Made by a program: the position numbers and the translations under genes
Assembly (NCBI RefSeq): GCF_011769985.2
Contig: NZ_CP039734.2
Coordinates: 310,001 to 374,000 of the forward strand
Direction of reading: 5' to 3'
Length of the DNA stretch: 64,000 nt
Source: Sulfurospirillum diekertiae
Lineage (GTDB): Bacteria; Campylobacterota; Campylobacteria; Campylobacterales; Sulfurospirillaceae
Shown: positions 9,572 to 19,125 of the stretch, in pieces
How the letters are laid out: each line of letters opens with the position of its first letter
How positions within the stretch are numbered: the stretch's first letter is position 1
The notes under the pieces: model-generated
Seen by the model: only the letters and a program-made list of their open reading frames with translations
Database searches by the model: none
What the model was told of the DNA's origin: nothing

Positions 9572-10735
9572 ATGCATGTTGCAATTGTAGAAGATGATAT
9601 AAATATGAGAAAATCCCTTGAGATAGCACTTGGGGAGTATGAAGAATTTAAAATCTCTACGTACAAAAGCGCACTTGATGCACTTAAAAAGATTGATTCC
9701 AGTGTCGATTTGATTGTGACGGATATTAATATGCCTGGGATGGACGGTATTGAGTTCATTAAAAAACTAGATGGTGCTTATGACATCATCGTTATTACAG
9801 GCAATGCAACACTCAGTCGTGCCATTGAGTCTGTTCGTTTAGGTGTGAAAGATTTTTTGACCAAACCTTTTGAAATTGAAACGCTCGTTGAAGCCATTAA
9901 ACGACACGATAAAATACGAACCAAAGTAAAAGAGAGTTTTGAAAAGATCGATAGTGCTAAAGAGGAAAATGGCGATTTTATAGCCACTTCACCCGAGCTT
10001 GAAAAAGCATTAACGATTGCAAGAAAAGCAGCAAAAACAGATGTGAGTGTGCTTCTTTTAGGAGAAAGTGGTGTGGGTAAAGAGCTTTTTGCCAACTACG
10101 TGCATAAAAACTCTCCGCGCGCTAAAAATCCTTTTGTAGCGATCAATATGGCGGCTATTCCAGAAAACCTTTTGGAAAGTGAGCTTTTTGGTTATGAAAA
10201 AGGCGCATTTACCGATGCTATCGCGGAGAAAAAAGGCTATTTTGAAGTTGCCAATGGCGGAACACTTTTTTTAGATGAAATTGGCGAAATGCCAATGACA
10301 CTTCAAGCCAAGCTTTTAAGAGTCATTCAAGAACGCGTGATGGTGCGTGTGGGTGGAACAAAAGAGTTAACAATCGATGTTCGTATTGTTTCCGCAACAA
10401 ATGCCGATATTAAAAGAAGCATCAAGGAAGGTCACTTTAGGGAAGACCTTTACTATAGGCTCAATACGATCCCTATTGAAATAGCACCGCTTCGACAACG
10501 TAAAGAGGAAATTTTACCGATTTGTGAGGTAATTTTAGAGCGTGTTACAAAGAAATATGGTTTGCAAAAACGCTATTTTTCAGAAGAAGCAATTGAGTCA
10601 TTAATGACGTATCGATGGCCTGGTAATATTCGTGAGTTGATCTCTGTGGTAGAGCGTGCAGTGATCTTAAGTGATACGGAAGCGATTAGCAAAGAAGACC
10701 TTTTCTTAGAGAGTCGTAACTGGTTTAGTTCGTAG
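9572..10735 (+). CDS. flgR: Sigma-54-dependent flagellar response regulator FlgR
   Basis: A 387-residue activator of RpoN-dependent flagellar rod-hook genes, normally phosphorylated by FlgS. The receiver domain (1-115) has phospho-acceptor Asp51 in VTDINMPGMDG and Lys in LTKPF. The AAA+ domain (about 130-360) has Walker A GESGVGKE, the sigma-54 contact loop GAFTDA and the sensor WPGNIREL. The protein ends about 17 residues after the AAA+ lid, leaving no room for a Fis-type DNA-binding domain. This matches what I recall of Helicobacter FlgR, which acts without enhancer DNA. Confidence 0.92.
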   Translation: MHVAIVEDDINMRKSLEIALGEYEEFKISTYKSALDALKKIDSSVDLIVTDINMPGMDGIEFIKKLDGAYDIIVITGNATLSRAIESVRLGVKDFLTKPFEIETLVEAIKRHDKIRTKVKESFEKIDSAKEENGDFIATSPELEKALTIARKAAKTDVSVLLLGESGVGKELFANYVHKNSPRAKNPFVAINMAAIPENLLESELFGYEKGAFTDAIAEKKGYFEVANGGTLFLDEIGEMPMTLQAKLLRVIQERVMVRVGGTKELTIDVRIVSATNADIKRSIKEGHFREDLYYRLNTIPIEIAPLRQRKEEILPICEVILERVTKKYGLQKRYFSEEAIESLMTYRWPGNIRELISVVERAVILSDTEAISKEDLFLESRNWFSS

Positions 10736-10748
10736 TAGACATAACAAT

Positions 10749-10799
10749 AGACTTTTTTGATAACTTAATACCAGCACCATTGGGTTATTAAAAAAGTCT
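10749..10799. terminator. 16-bp hairpin between flgR and asd
   Basis: AGACTTTTTTGATAAC at 10749-10764 pairs with 10784-10799 over 16 positions (one G-U pair), with a 19-nt loop. It could end flgR transcripts or act as an attenuator before asd. No T-run follows directly on the + strand, so a processing or stability role is equally possible. Confidence 0.55.
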
Positions 10800-10823
10800 C
10801 ACATAAAAATCAAGGTAAGAGAA

Positions 10824-11852
10824 ATGAAAAAGTACAATGTAGCAATCGTTGGTGCTACGGGTGCCGTTGGCGAAGAGCTGTGTAGAGTTTTAGAAGAGGT
10901 TGACTTTCCTGTCAATAACCTGATCCCTTTAGCAAGTAGTAAAAGTGCAGGTCTTGAAGTTGAATTCAAAGGCAAAATCTATAAAGTCCTTGAACTCACT
11001 GAAAAAGCGTTTGAAGAGAATGATGTCGAGATCGCATTTTTTAGTGCTGGTGGCGATATTTCCGCACACTATGCTCCCTTTGCCGCAGAAGCAGGTGCTG
11101 TTGTGATTGATAATACAAGTCATTTTAGAATGGATCCAGATGTTCCTTTAGTTGTTCCTGAATGCAATCCTGATGACATTGATCAATGGCAAAATCGAGG
11201 GATTATTGCCAATCCAAACTGTTCGACGATTCAAATGGTGCAAGTGTTAAAACCACTCGATGATATCTTTAATATTACCCGTGTGGATGTTGCAACCTAT
11301 CAAGCGGTGAGTGGCGCAGGAAAAAGTGGTATGGAAGAACTGGTCAATCAGATGCAAGACTTTTTTGCATTTAAACTCGATCAGTGTGAGCCAAAAACAT
11401 TTTCACACCAAATTGCTCTCAATGTTATTCCTCATATTGATGTTTTCATGGATAATGACTATACCAAAGAAGAGATGAAAATGGTCAATGAGACTCAAAA
11501 AATCTTAGGTAAAAAAATGGAAATCAGCGCAACATGCGTTAGGGTTCCTGTTATGAGAAGTCACTCTGAAGCGATTACGATTCATTTTGAAAAAGATGTC
11601 AATTTAGAAAAAGCAGTTGAAGCACTTAAAAATGCAGAAAATGTTGTGGTTCTTGATAATCCAGCTAAAAAAGAGTACCCAATGCCGATTATCTCGACTG
11701 ATACCAATGACACCTATGTGGGAAGAATTCGTAAAGATATCAACCGCGATAATATACTCCATCTTTGGTGTGTTGCTGATCAAATTCGTGTTGGTGCTGC
11801 GACCAATGCGGTGAGAATTGCACAAAAATGGATCAAAAGAGAAGAGGCTTAA
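10824..11852 (+). CDS. asd: Aspartate-semialdehyde dehydrogenase
   Basis: Reduces aspartyl phosphate to aspartate semialdehyde with NADPH, the branch point for lysine/diaminopimelate, methionine and threonine. The 342-residue length is normal. The NADP loop VGATGAVGEELCRVL opens the protein and the catalytic Cys sits in NPNCSTIQMV near residue 130, with the substrate His/Arg block MRSHSEAITI later. It overlaps the next gene by one base (TAATG). Confidence 0.97.
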   Translation: MKKYNVAIVGATGAVGEELCRVLEEVDFPVNNLIPLASSKSAGLEVEFKGKIYKVLELTEKAFEENDVEIAFFSAGGDISAHYAPFAAEAGAVVIDNTSHFRMDPDVPLVVPECNPDDIDQWQNRGIIANPNCSTIQMVQVLKPLDDIFNITRVDVATYQAVSGAGKSGMEELVNQMQDFFAFKLDQCEPKTFSHQIALNVIPHIDVFMDNDYTKEEMKMVNETQKILGKKMEISATCVRVPVMRSHSEAITIHFEKDVNLEKAVEALKNAENVVVLDNPAKKEYPMPIISTDTNDTYVGRIRKDINRDNILHLWCVADQIRVGAATNAVRIAQKWIKREEA

Positions 11853-12367
11853 TGCTAGAAAAATTATTTGAGCGAGGGTTGTGGTCGACACGGCTGATGA
11901 CCCTCTTAGCGGTCATCTTTAGTATTTTAGCCGCTTTTGCGCTTTTCTTTTTAGCCAGTGCCGATCTCTACCATGTTTTGGTATTGACCTATCAGTATTT
12001 TTTCACAAATTTTCATCCTGAAAATTTTCATGCAGATATTGTTGCAGATATTATTGGTGCAATTGATCTTTATCTGATCGCCGTTGTTCTGCTGATCTTT
12101 GGATTTGGTATTTATGAGCTTTTTATTTCTGAAATTGATGTGGCTAAAGGTACGGGTGGCGATAAAATTTTGTATGTGAGCTCTTTAGATGAGCTGAAAG
12201 ATAAAATCGCAAAAGTTATTGTGATGGTATTGATTGTAAGCTTTTTTCAACGTGTACTTCATGCTGAATACAAGGGCGCTTTAGAGATGCTCTATCTTTC
12301 ATTCTCTATTTTGGCTCTTTCTTTAGGGCTTTATTTTTTACATAAAAATGGGGGAAACCACGAATGA
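11852..12367 (+). CDS. UPF0114 (YqhA-like) membrane protein
   Basis: A 171-residue inner-membrane protein with about four hydrophobic segments (near residues 12-35, 70-95, 120-140 and 148-165). The block [14 protein letters not shown] and the following [12 protein letters not shown] are typical of the UPF0114/YqhA family, whose function is unknown. The ATG at 11852 overlaps the asd stop by one base and is preferred over an upstream in-frame ATG inside asd. Its stop overlaps hemE (ATGA), so asd, this gene and hemE appear co-translated. Confidence 0.85.
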   Translation: MLEKLFERGLWSTRLMTLLAVIFSILAAFALFFLASADLYHVLVLTYQYFFTNFHPENFHADIVADIIGAIDLYLIAVVLLIFGFGIYELFISEIDVAKGTGGDKILYVSSLDELKDKIAKVIVMVLIVSFFQRVLHAEYKGALEMLYLSFSILALSLGLYFLHKNGGNHE

Positions 12368-13386
12368 TTTTTGTTGATGCATGTTTCGGTAAAAAAACGC
12401 CTTATACACCGGTATGGATGATGCGTCAAGCAGGGCGTTATTTGCCTGAGTATATGGAAGTCAGAGCCAAAGCAGGGGATTTTTTATCTCTCTGCAAAGA
12501 CCCTGAAAAAGCATGTGCTGTAACATTGCAACCCGTAGATATCTTGGGTGTGGATGCTGCAATTTTATTTAGCGATATTTTAGTGGTTCCTTTAGAAATG
12601 GGCATGGAACTTCAGTTTTTAAAAGGCGAAGGTCCTGTCTTTTCGCATCCTATTAAAAATCAAGCGGATTTGGATAAGCTCAGTGTTGAAAAAGCGATTG
12701 ATGGTTTGGAATATGTTTATGAAACAATCAAACTGATTCGCGGTAAACTCGCTGCGGATAAAGCGTTGATCGGTTTTTGTGGTGCGCCTTGGACACTTGC
12801 AACCTATATGATCGAAGGACAAGGCACGAAAACGTACGCACTTGTTAAAAAGTTGATTTACTCTAACCCGCAGTTTATGCACGCCCTTTTGAAAAAAGTG
12901 ACGGAAGTGCTTAAAGGGTATATGGAACGTCAGATTCAAAGTGGTGCGAATGTCGTGATGATCTTTGATTCATGGGCAGCTGCTTTGGAAGAGAGCGCGT
13001 ATTTTGAATTTAGCTGGTCGTATATGAAAGAGATTAGTGCGTATCTGAAATTAAAATACCCACATGTTCCCGTCATTTTATTCCCTAAAGGCATTAGTGG
13101 CTATCTTGATAAAATCGATGGTGAATTTGATGTTTTTGGTGTGGATTGGTCAACGCCGATTGAGCTTGCGAAAGCAAAACTAGGAGGCAAATATGTCCTT
13201 CAAGGCAATATGGAACCGACACGTCTTTACAATAAAGAGGCGATTGATGAAGGGATTGAGCATATTGTGAATGTGATGAAAAATGAGAGACATATCTTTA
13301 ATTTAGGACACGGCATTTTGCCAGACATTCCTGTTGAGCACGCTCAATACTTCATTAAACAGGTACAAACTCGTACAAAGATCTAA
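12364..13386 (+). CDS. hemE: Uroporphyrinogen decarboxylase
   Basis: Decarboxylates uroporphyrinogen III to coproporphyrinogen III in haem synthesis. The 340-residue protein opens with the family signature [15 protein letters not shown] and carries the second signature [16 protein letters not shown]. The start overlaps the UPF0114 gene by four bases. A strong hairpin 3 bases after the stop probably ends the operon. Confidence 0.97.
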   Translation: MIFVDACFGKKTPYTPVWMMRQAGRYLPEYMEVRAKAGDFLSLCKDPEKACAVTLQPVDILGVDAAILFSDILVVPLEMGMELQFLKGEGPVFSHPIKNQADLDKLSVEKAIDGLEYVYETIKLIRGKLAADKALIGFCGAPWTLATYMIEGQGTKTYALVKKLIYSNPQFMHALLKKVTEVLKGYMERQIQSGANVVMIFDSWAAALEESAYFEFSWSYMKEISAYLKLKYPHVPVILFPKGISGYLDKIDGEFDVFGVDWSTPIELAKAKLGGKYVLQGNMEPTRLYNKEAIDEGIEHIVNVMKNERHIFNLGHGILPDIPVEHAQYFIKQVQTRTKI

Positions 13387-13388
13387 CC

Positions 13389-13413
13389 GTTTGCCCTTTA
13401 TATAAGGGCAAAC
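13389..13413 (+). terminator. Rho-independent-type terminator after hemE
   Basis: GTTTGCCCTT and AAGGGCAAAC form a perfect 10-bp stem with a 5-nt loop, followed by a T-rich stretch (TTCTTT) that runs into a TTTACATGTAAA copy. Confidence 0.75.
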
Positions 13414-13437
13414 TTCTTTACATGTAAAGGATTTCCC

Positions 13438-14349
13438 ATCAGCCAGATTATATTTGGACCCATTACGTCAAGGCGTTTTGGACAGTCACTTGGCATCGAT
13501 CTTAGCCCCTCCATCAAACAATGTAATTTTGATTGCCTCTATTGTGAGCTTAAGGGAGCTAAAACAGTCGATAAGGCGAAAGATGCACCTTCCTTCCTCG
13601 AAGTGTTAGATGCACTTAAAACGGCACTCTCTAAGCATCAGAATCTTGATGTCATCACCCTCACTGCCAATGGTGAGCCCACCCTTTACCCTGAACTTGA
13701 CGCACTGGTGAGTGCAATTCTTAAAATAGAAAATCGCCCAAAACTGCTGATTCTCTCCAATGGTTCTACGATTTATGATGAGGCGATTCAAACAACACTT
13801 TCTAAAATTGATATTGTCAAGCTCTCTTTGGATTGTGTCAGCCCGAAATGCTTTAAGAAGCTTGATCGTGCGCACAAAGGAATTGAAATTGAGCAGATTA
13901 TTGAAGGCATGCAACAGTTTCGAGCACGCTATCAAGGTACTTTAGTCATTGAAATTTTGGTGGTAGAAGGGCTGAATGACACCGAAGAGGAATTTCGTGC
14001 TTTAAATGCGGTATTGCATGACATCAATCCGGATCGCATTGATGTAAGTACCATTGACCGACCGCCTGCTTATGAGGTCAAAGGTGTAAGCATCGAGCGT
14101 TTAGTCGAGCTTTCAAATCTTTTGGAAGATTTACATGTAAACATTGCGTATAAGAAAAATTATATCTCACAAAAACGTTATTTTAGTGAAGAAGAGATTT
14201 ACGAACTTCTTAAACGTAGGCCTCAAAGCTTTGAAGATATAGCGCTCTGTTTTGATGAACAAAGCCTTCAAAATCTCAACTATTTAGTTGAAAAAAATGC
14301 TTTACATGTAAAAAATATTGCAGGGGTGAATTTTTATAAAGTAACATAG
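13438..14349 (+). CDS. Radical SAM protein, apparently with a non-canonical start codon
   Basis: The cluster motif CNFDCLYC (CxxxCxxC) is encoded at 13522-13545, upstream of the first in-frame ATG at 13603, so the real start is earlier. Between the in-frame stop at 13384 and that motif there is no ATG, GTG or TTG in frame. The family N-terminus IIFGPITSRRFGQSLGIDLSP is present, and AAAGGA (13426-13431) sits six bases before ATC at 13438, with ATT at 13447 as an alternative. The predicted protein has about 303 residues and belongs to the radical SAM group (COG0731-like). It follows hemE as in Campylobacter. Two TTTACATGTAAA copies lie inside it. The substrate is unknown. Confidence 0.85.
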   Translation: MSQIIFGPITSRRFGQSLGIDLSPSIKQCNFDCLYCELKGAKTVDKAKDAPSFLEVLDALKTALSKHQNLDVITLTANGEPTLYPELDALVSAILKIENRPKLLILSNGSTIYDEAIQTTLSKIDIVKLSLDCVSPKCFKKLDRAHKGIEIEQIIEGMQQFRARYQGTLVIEILVVEGLNDTEEEFRALNAVLHDINPDRIDVSTIDRPPAYEVKGVSIERLVELSNLLEDLHVNIAYKKNYISQKRYFSEEEIYELLKRRPQSFEDIALCFDEQSLQNLNYLVEKNALHVKNIAGVNFYKVT

Positions 14350-14369
14350 TGGGCAAAATGCCCACTATG
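14345..14369. terminator. Bidirectional hairpin between convergent genes
   Basis: CATAGTGGGC and GCCCACTATG form a perfect 10-bp stem with loop AAAAT, between the radical SAM gene and the TRAP permease, which converge here. It overlaps the radical SAM stop codon. Confidence 0.65.
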
Positions 14370-14372
14370 CTA

Positions 14373-16448
14373 TTAAGCAAGCGCTAATTGCTGTTTTTTG
14401 TATTTGACTCTTTGTCCAAAGTAGATTAAACCATAGAGTGTAAAACCGATTACATACGCAAAATAATAGCTCGGAAGTCCCAATTTTGCTGCCATAAGTT
14501 TTGGGAGCATTAAAAATGGAATGACGACAATCAATAAAATTCTCTCAATATTGTTAATCTTGGTTAAGATAAAACTTTGTGTTGCCGATGTAAAGGCAAA
14601 CATACCAAAGATGGCTCCACCAAAAATAAGCGCTATTTCAAACGGATTGGTAATCCAAATCCATTTCGAAGGATCATTGGGATCATTCGCATCAACACCA
14701 CCAATTAACAGTAGCTCATTATTAAAGAAGAACATAAACGGCAAGATACCAGTTCTAATGTCATAAATAAAGGCTTGAATTCCTGTAATAATAGGATCAC
14801 TCTTCGCAACAGCTGCTGCGGCATACGCTGCCATACCAACCGGAGGTGTGTCATCCGCTAAAATACCAAAATAGAAAACGAACATATGTGCGGCAAGGGC
14901 AGGAATAAGATATCCATTGCTTCCTGCAAGATCCATGATAATCGGTGCGGTTAAAGCGGCCATAACAATATAGTTCGCGGTGGTTGGAAGTCCCATACCC
15001 AAAACCAAAGAGACAAACGCTGTTAAGAAAAGAACACCTAAAATATAGCCATTGGCTAAGTTATCAATTACTTCGGCAAGTACGAGTCCAATACCTGTTA
15101 GGGTAACGGAGCCTACAATGATACCCGCAACAGCAGTTGCAATCGCAACCGAAACCATATTTTTGCCACCATTGACCATACCATGTCCAATATCTGCCAG
15201 CCCTTCTACAAAGAGCGATAAGGTTACTTTCTCTTGATGGATCAAGGCTTTGAGTGGCTTTTGCACAAGCATGATGATCATCAAAAACATAATGGCGCTA
15301 AAAGCGGCACTTTGTGCAGATTGTCTCAGTACCACAAGGGTATAGATTAAGAAGAAAATAGGAATAAGGTAGTGAATTCCGTGAATAAAGATAGGCCAGA
15401 CACGACCAAGTATATTGGGGTCTTCACCTTTAAGACCATTTTTCTTCGCTTCTAAGTGAACAATGTAAAAAAGAGCAATGTAACACGTAAAGGCAGGAAT
15501 AAAAGCTGCAAAAACGATGTCAGTATAATCCAGACCCAAAAATTCTGCCATAATAAATGCGGCAGCACCCATAATTGGAGGCATCAGCTGACCATTGACT
15601 GAAGCAGCTGTCTCAACAGCGGCAGCTTTGTGAGAACTAAAGCCAAGGCGTTTCATCAATGGAATGGTAAAAGTACCCACGGTGACCGTATTTGCGATGG
15701 ATGAACCTGAGATCATACCAAACATACCTGAAGCGGCAACGGCAGCTTTGGCAGGACCTCCATCGTAACGTCCCAAAATAGTGTAGGCAAGTTTGATGAA
15801 GTATTCACCCGCACCTGCTCGATCCAAAAGTGCGCCAAAAAGAACAAATAAAAAGACAAAACTTGCACTTACCCCCAGTGGTACACCAAAAATACCTTCG
15901 GTTGTGAGAACCATTTGTCCGACAATTTTATTAAGACTCGCCCCTTTATGGGCAATCATATCCGGTAAATAAGGGCCAAAGTAGTCATAGGCTAAAAAGA
16001 CCATTGCCACAACCATCAATGGGAGTCCCATGACTCTTCGTGAGGCTTCAAGAACAACCAAAATGGTTGTAACACCAACGATAATATCGGTTTGTGTCCA
16101 TGCACCTGAGCGCATAGCAAGGTCTTTATAGGCATACCATTGGTATAAAACAGCAGTAATACCTACAATCATAATACCAAAGTCATACCATGTAATGGTT
16201 AACTGAAGTTTAGGGCTTTTAGACATAGCATGCATTGAAAATGCGAGAGCAAGGCCAAAGGCTAAGTGAATAGCTCTCGCATGAGCGCTATTACCTGGTT
16301 CAATGACCATATAAAGTTGGAATAAAGACCATGAAAAAGCAATAGCAGCTATAAGCCAGTAATGCCAACTCCCTTTTTCAAAATCTCTATGTCCTTCAAA
16401 TTCGCTGATGAGTTTTTCGTCATCCAGTCTTTCTTCGAGTGTTTTCAC
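14373..16448 (-). CDS. TRAP transporter, fused small and large permease (DctQM type)
   Basis: A 691-residue inner-membrane protein with many hydrophobic segments. The N-terminal 4-helix DctQ-like part is fused to the DctM part, the arrangement usual for TAXI-type TRAP systems. Recognisable stretches include GMFGMISGSSIANTVTVG, GQLMPPIMGAAAFIMAEFLG and GMGLPTTANYIV. Ion gradients drive uptake of an organic acid-like solute. The start is GTG at 16448, with AAAGG seven bases before it. The gene lies downstream of its binding protein in the same operon; a 12-bp CTTACATGTAAG palindrome (16494-16505) separates them. Confidence 0.93.
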   Translation of the reverse strand: MKTLEERLDDEKLISEFEGHRDFEKGSWHYWLIAAIAFSWSLFQLYMVIEPGNSAHARAIHLAFGLALAFSMHAMSKSPKLQLTITWYDFGIMIVGITAVLYQWYAYKDLAMRSGAWTQTDIIVGVTTILVVLEASRRVMGLPLMVVAMVFLAYDYFGPYLPDMIAHKGASLNKIVGQMVLTTEGIFGVPLGVSASFVFLFVLFGALLDRAGAGEYFIKLAYTILGRYDGGPAKAAVAASGMFGMISGSSIANTVTVGTFTIPLMKRLGFSSHKAAAVETAASVNGQLMPPIMGAAAFIMAEFLGLDYTDIVFAAFIPAFTCYIALFYIVHLEAKKNGLKGEDPNILGRVWPIFIHGIHYLIPIFFLIYTLVVLRQSAQSAAFSAIMFLMIIMLVQKPLKALIHQEKVTLSLFVEGLADIGHGMVNGGKNMVSVAIATAVAGIIVGSVTLTGIGLVLAEVIDNLANGYILGVLFLTAFVSLVLGMGLPTTANYIVMAALTAPIIMDLAGSNGYLIPALAAHMFVFYFGILADDTPPVGMAAYAAAAVAKSDPIITGIQAFIYDIRTGILPFMFFFNNELLLIGGVDANDPNDPSKWIWITNPFEIALIFGGAIFGMFAFTSATQSFILTKINNIERILLIVVIPFLMLPKLMAAKLGLPSYYFAYVIGFTLYGLIYFGQRVKYKKQQLALA

Positions 16449-16514
16449 GCATAAACCTTTATGTCAATCTGTAAGACTTCTCTTTCAAAAAGCCTTACAT
16501 GTAAGAAATTTATT

Positions 16515-17468
16515 TTATTTAAGTAGTCCAGCCTCTTTAAATGCTCTCATTGCACCTGGATGTTGTGGCACACTTAAGCCTTCGAGCAAGCTTTCTTTGG
16601 TAATTGTTTTGTAAGAAGGGTGAAGTTCTTTAAATTTATCGAAGTTGTCAAGAATCGTTTTTACTACTTGGTAAACTACTTCATCTTTAACTTTGCTACT
16701 GGTCACAAGAACCGCTTTAACACCAATACTTGGAACATCATTTGGCACACCTTTGTAGTATGTACCTGAGATAGTACCTTTAGCATAATAAGGATATTTT
16801 TTAACCAACGCATCAATCGCAGGACCTTCAATAGGAACAATGTTGATGTCCACAGAACTCGCTGCATCTTTAATGTTTGCTGTTGGATGACCTGCTACAA
16901 AGAAGTAACCATCAATATGATTGTCTTGGAGCATTGTTGGACCTTCTGTTGACTTGAGTTCATTGACAAGCGCTAAGTCTGAACGTTTAATACCAAGTGC
17001 TTCAAAAACAACATCAACCGTCATATTGGTTCCTGAACCTGGAGAGTCTAAATTCAGTCTTTTACCTTTAAGGTCTGCCATCGTCTTAATCCCCGATTTT
17101 TGGCTGACAACAAGGGCAAGAAGTTCTGGGTAAATCGCAATGGCACTGCGAAGTTCTGGCACAGCAGCAGCACCTTCAAATTTACCTTCGCCTTTATACG
17201 CTTGGTAAGCTGTATCGCTTTGAGCAATACCAAAATCAAGTTCGCCAGCTTTGATGGTATTAACATTATAAACGGAGCCACCGGTAGATTCTACTGAGCA
17301 GCGAATATTCGTCTCTTTTTTATTTTTATTGACCATCTGGCAAATAGCACCGCCTGTTGGATAGTATGTTCCAGTAACGCCACCTGTACCAATTGTAATA
17401 AACTCCGCTGCAAACAGAGAGATACTTAGCGTTCCCATAAGCGCTAATGTAGTGAGTATTCTATTCAT
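16515..17468 (-). CDS. TAXI family TRAP transporter solute-binding protein
   Basis: A 317-residue periplasmic binding protein with a Sec signal peptide (residues 1-20, ending SLFAAEF). The block FITIGTGGVTGTYYPTGGAICQMVN is the TAXI/imp family hallmark, and LNLDSPGSGTNMTVDVVFEALG follows. TAXI proteins bind small acids such as glutamate or dicarboxylates; the ligand here is not predictable. It is the first gene of the operon with the fused permease. Confidence 0.93.
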   Translation of the reverse strand: MNRILTTLALMGTLSISLFAAEFITIGTGGVTGTYYPTGGAICQMVNKNKKETNIRCSVESTGGSVYNVNTIKAGELDFGIAQSDTAYQAYKGEGKFEGAAAVPELRSAIAIYPELLALVVSQKSGIKTMADLKGKRLNLDSPGSGTNMTVDVVFEALGIKRSDLALVNELKSTEGPTMLQDNHIDGYFFVAGHPTANIKDAASSVDINIVPIEGPAIDALVKKYPYYAKGTISGTYYKGVPNDVPSIGVKAVLVTSSKVKDEVVYQVVKTILDNFDKFKELHPSYKTITKESLLEGLSVPQHPGAMRAFKEAGLLK

Positions 17469-17617
17469 CTTGACTCCTTGAATTGTAGTGTTTCATTTAA
17501 TGCTACTACGTTTTTTCTTACTGTTACTTGAATAAATCTATAAAAGGGTGGTTTGATTATGTTTTTTTTAAGATTAGTACAACAAATTTTTCTTGAATAA
17601 TTATTTTTAAATAAGTC

Positions 17618-17646
17618 TTGACAATAATTTTTTTTTTGACTATAAT
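17618..17646 (+). promoter_or_regulatory. Sigma-70 promoter of tRNA-Asn
   Basis: Consensus TTGACA at 17618-17623 and TATAAT at 17641-17646 with a 17-base spacer, 20 bases before the tRNA. Both hexamers are perfect. Confidence 0.85.
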
Positions 17647-17666
17647 TTCGACCTCATTCAAAGTGT

Positions 17667-17748
<82 letters not shown>

Positions 17749-17855
17749 ATCTAACATCCTCCAAAATAGTCTAAAAATCCCTATAAAATCGGCATTCTTT
17801 CGCAGATATTCATCTAATACAATACAACACAATTTAACCCAAACTAAGAGTCAAA

Positions 17856-17875
17856 GTAGTAATATTGGTAGTAAT
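17856..17875. promoter_or_regulatory. Left paired integrase arm-type sites (candidate)
   Basis: GTAGTAAT occurs twice, 12 bases apart (17856 and 17868). The same pair with the same 12-base spacing occurs at the other island end (37285 and 37297). Paired direct repeats flanking both core sites are what P4-type integrases use as arm sites. Confidence 0.6.
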
Positions 17876-17913
17876 TTTTGATAATTTCTACTTTTCTAAG
17901 GAGAATGACTACT

Positions 17914-19125
17914 ATGGCATCAAAACTCCTGAAAGACTTGCAAGTACGTAATGCCAAGCCTTTAGCACAAGATTACAGACTGACAGATGGAGAAGGTTTA
18001 TATCTTCTCGTGAAACCCAATGGTAGTAAACTTTGGCGTTACAACTACTCTTTTGAGAACAACAAGTATGTCTATTCGATTGGAAAATATCCTGAGATCA
18101 GCCTTGAAAGAGCAAGAATTTTACATCAAGATGCAATTAGACTTAAAGCTGATGGCATTAACCCTGTTGATCAAAAGCGAAAAGCGAAACTTGAGAAGAA
18201 ACTAGCTACGGTTAATACCTTTAAAGCTATTGCAAAAGAATGGCTTGAAAAGAAAAAGAGGGAATTAGCAGAAAAGACTTTTGAGGGTGTTGAGCAGAGG
18301 GTTGAAAAGAATCTTTATCCGATTTTGGGTGATATGGATATTCGTGAAATCAAAAAGCAAGACGTTGCAAGTGCTTTAAAAATTGCAGATTTACGTAGTC
18401 CTGAAGTAGCTAGTCGTTGTTTAGGCTATGCTAAAAATATTTTTGAGTACGCAGAAGATTTAGGGGTTATTGAGTTTAGCGTTATATCTTCTATGACAGC
18501 TGGTAAATTTTTAACCAAATATGAGAATGAAAGATTTGCACACATTACAGACCCGAAAAGATTAAAAGAGCTTTTAATTGCAATTGATTCATATTCTGGT
18601 GAATATGTTGTTAGACAGCTTTTGAGATTATTGCCATTAGTTGCTTTACGTCCAACCGAAGCAAGAGCGGCAACATGGAATGAAATCGACTTTGAAAAAA
18701 AGATTTGGTCTATCGGAAAAGAGCGTATGAAAATGAGAAAGGATCATATCGTACCCCTTTCATCCCAAACATTAAGAATCTTAGAAGAACTATACCCTTA
18801 CACAAAAAACAGTAAATATATTTTTCAAAGCCCTCGAAAATCGGATACTCCGTTATCGGATAATTCTATCAACAAGGCCTTGTCAATTTTAGGCTTTAAG
18901 GATGAACAAACCGGACACGGTTTTCGCCATATTTTCAGCACAACGTGCCACAGCAACTTAAGGGAGCATCAATTTGATTCTCTTGTTATTGAAGCATGTT
19001 TATCGCACAAAGATAAAAATAAAGAACGTGACGTATATAATGGTGCTAAATATATACCCGAGAGAATGCAATTGATGCAATGGTACGCAAATTATTTGGA
19101 TGATTTGAAAAATAGCAAGAATTGA
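17914..19125 (+). CDS. Tyrosine site-specific integrase, P4 type
   Basis: About 403 residues. The N-terminal arm-binding domain (DUF4102-like: LTDGEGLYLLVKPNGSK) is followed by a core-binding region and a catalytic domain. Visible catalytic residues are Arg in LRPTEARAATW, His-x-x-Arg in GHGFRHIF and Tyr in ERDVYNGAKY. It presumably inserts and excises the island at tRNA-Asn, which begins 247 bases upstream. The ATG at 17914 has AAGGAG ten bases before it; the ATG at 17905 is too close to that site, and the TTG at 17878 lacks one. Confidence 0.95.
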   Translation: MASKLLKDLQVRNAKPLAQDYRLTDGEGLYLLVKPNGSKLWRYNYSFENNKYVYSIGKYPEISLERARILHQDAIRLKADGINPVDQKRKAKLEKKLATVNTFKAIAKEWLEKKKRELAEKTFEGVEQRVEKNLYPILGDMDIREIKKQDVASALKIADLRSPEVASRCLGYAKNIFEYAEDLGVIEFSVISSMTAGKFLTKYENERFAHITDPKRLKELLIAIDSYSGEYVVRQLLRLLPLVALRPTEARAATWNEIDFEKKIWSIGKERMKMRKDHIVPLSSQTLRILEELYPYTKNSKYIFQSPRKSDTPLSDNSINKALSILGFKDEQTGHGFRHIFSTTCHSNLREHQFDSLVIEACLSHKDKNKERDVYNGAKYIPERMQLMQWYANYLDDLKNSKN

